A stretch of DNA of 15,479 nucleotides from positions 1-15,479 of the forward strand of contig NZ_JBATXB010000065.1 in the NCBI RefSeq assembly GCF_049673005.1. The letters run 5' to 3'. Below are positions 14,564 through 15,479 of the stretch, piece after piece. Both the position numbers and the translations under genes were made by a program. Every line of letters begins with the position of its first letter. Position 1 is the first letter of the stretch. The stretch is from Carnobacterium_A sp049673005 (lineage in GTDB: Bacteria > Bacillota > Bacilli > Lactobacillales > Carnobacteriaceae). Under the pieces are notes generated by a model. It was given only the letters and a program-made list of their open reading frames with translations. It made no database searches and was not told the DNA's origin.

Positions 14564-15302
14564 ACAGCATCTCTTTCACTTCTGGCAAATATTCATTATC
14601 TTCATTATAGACAATTAAAGGTGGCAAAATACGAAAACCATTCGCCTTTCCATCTTTAATCGCTTCAATCAATAATGTATTGGCTTCTTTATTTTCTTTG
14701 GGATAAACGAATCTTATTTTTTTAGGCGCTAATCTATGTCTTTTCATAGCATCTATTATTTCTAATAGACGATCTGGTCGGTGAACAAAGTAAGCTTTTC
14801 CATTCATTTTTAGTAAATCACTCGTTACCTTCATTAAATCATCTAGACTCATATGCAATTCATGTCTAGCAATAGCTAAATGTGAATTAGGATTTTTTAT
14901 ACTCGTTCCTTCATTAGCAAAATAAGGTGGATTACATGTAACGACATCTACAGAGTCTTTCTTTACCCACTTTAGCGCATCCTTTATATTTCCTTCTACG
15001 ATAGACAATTGATTCTCTAGATGATTCATCTGAATACTACGCTCTGCCATATTAGCTAAACGAGGCTGAAGCTCAATACCCATAATAGAACTTTCAGTTT
15101 TTTTACTTAATAATAATCCTACAACACCATTTCCTGCACATAAATCGATAATTTTTGCTCTGTCATGTTTGGGTACTTGGGCAAAATCCCCTAACAATAC
15201 AGCATCCAAAGAAAACGAAAAAACAGATGGACTTTGAATGATCTTTAATTCGTGACGGATGAGTTGATCTATTCGTTCATCTTTTTGTAACCACTCTTCC
15301 AT
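14547..15302 (-). CDS. trmN6: tRNA1(Val) (adenine-37 N6)-methyltransferase family protein
   Basis: A class I SAM-dependent N6-adenine methyltransferase of 251 aa, related to E. coli YfiC/TrmN6, which modifies A37 of tRNA-Val, and to Bacillus YabB. IIDLCAGNGVVGL (51-63) is the SAM-binding motif I, GIELQP (75-80) the acidic end of strand 2, and NPPY (124-127) the catalytic motif IV. The RNA target here is assumed from the family. I chose the ATG at 15302, 8 nt after AAAGGAG; a GTG at 15311 opens the frame but overlaps the ribosome binding site. It is first in the block trmN6 / GIY-YIG / rsmI, with an extended -10 about 35 bp upstream. Confidence 0.9.
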   Translation of the reverse strand: MEEWLQKDERIDQLIRHELKIIQSPSVFSFSLDAVLLGDFAQVPKHDRAKIIDLCAGNGVVGLLLSKKTESSIMGIELQPRLANMAERSIQMNHLENQLSIVEGNIKDALKWVKKDSVDVVTCNPPYFANEGTSIKNPNSHLAIARHELHMSLDDLMKVTSDLLKMNGKAYFVHRPDRLLEIIDAMKRHRLAPKKIRFVYPKENKEANTLLIEAIKDGKANGFRILPPLIVYNEDNEYLPEVKEMLYGTKV

Positions 15303-15337
15303 GCATGACACTCCTTTATTGATGTTAATCGTTTTTC

Positions 15338-15346
15338 ATTATAACA
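15338..15346 (-). promoter_or_regulatory. Extended -10 promoter of the trmN6 block
   Basis: The minus strand reads TGTTATAAT (15346-15338), a perfect TATAAT preceded by the TGn of an extended -10. The -35 position falls at 15361-15366, inside the end of repeat copy 3 (TATGTC), and is weak, as is common with extended -10 promoters. Confidence 0.65.
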
Positions 15347-15352
15347 TAAAAT

Positions 15353-15479
15353 GAGGCTGGGACATAACTAGCTACTAATAAGAAAAAAGATTCCATTTAT
15401 CAGCAAACTGATGAATGGAATCTTTTTTTGTGTCAATTTGATAGAACTCCCCGACGGGGAGGATAATCTACTGGCATAT
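15353..15479 (-). repeat. Dispersed intergenic repeat, copy 3 (cut by the window edge)
   Basis: It starts with GAGGCTGGGACATAACTA, matching the ends of copies 1 and 2, then diverges. It holds a different central hairpin (15383-15428) and a small GC-rich hairpin, CTCCCC-GAC-GGGGAG (15447-15461), not found in the other copies. The far end lies outside the window. Strand is given by matching its left end to copy 1. Confidence 0.65.
15383..15429. terminator. Hairpin terminator in repeat copy 3
   Basis: The arms 15383-15403 and 15408-15428 pair over 21 bp with one G-U and the loop CAAA. It starts with AAAAAA and is followed by T, so it can act on both strands. On the minus strand it would end transcription coming from the right before the trmN6 promoter. 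Confidence 0.75.

Noticed and set aside
1..15479. CRISPR array, prophage, transposase, tRNA or rRNA
   Set aside because: No regularly spaced repeats, integrase or transposase frames, or tRNA/rRNA signature sequences were found; the only repeats are the three gene-free intergenic elements.

Overview
The window looks like chromosomal DNA from a low-GC Gram-positive bacterium of the Lactobacillales, most likely Carnobacterium or a close relative. The grounds are strong AGGAGG ribosome binding sites, several TTG starts, AT-rich spacers full of intrinsic terminators, a short ProB without a PUA domain, and a chemotaxis receptor. The genus is an impression from gene content and could not be tested by a search. 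I see no integrase, transposase, phage gene, rRNA, tRNA or CRISPR array.

Layout. Positions 1-82 hold a terminator for a gene to the left. A small single-pass membrane protein of unknown function follows (about 350-901, +). Then come mgsA (methylglyoxal synthase, -) and a large chemoreceptor (-). A gap of about 775 bp (3764-4539) follows; it has a sigma-28-like -10 facing the receptor and what I read as an undescribed small RNA gene (about 4129-4240) with its own promoter, paired response-regulator-like boxes and terminator. Next are proBA (+, glutamate to glutamate-5-semialdehyde), a possibly structured 3' region with a terminator, and a DadA/ThiO-type FAD oxidoreductase (+). A bidirectional terminator separates this from asnB (-). 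Then come a lipoprotein (-), the divergent mscL (+), an MFS transporter (-) and the three-gene block trmN6 / GIY-YIG / rsmI (-), a neighbourhood conserved in Firmicutes (yabB-yazA-yabC in Bacillus).

Two noncoding systems stand out. First, a dispersed intergenic repeat of about 130 bp occurs three times (922-1048, 11812-11942, and 15353 to the window edge). It has imperfect terminal inverted repeats containing GGCTGGGACATAA and a long central hairpin that works as a bidirectional terminator. Two copies share the hairpin sequence and lie in opposite orientation; the third has the same end but a different hairpin. Second, the candidate sRNA carries two TACTCCT anti-Shine-Dalgarno motifs, one of them in a hairpin loop, and its promoter has a good -10 but no -35.

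The metabolic genes (mgsA, proBA, an amino-acid oxidoreductase, asnB) and the stress or envelope genes (mscL, lipoprotein) are mostly single transcription units closed by strong hairpins. Only proBA and the trmN6 block look like operons. Proline synthesis and MscL both bear on osmotic balance, but nothing in the sequence shows that they are co-regulated.
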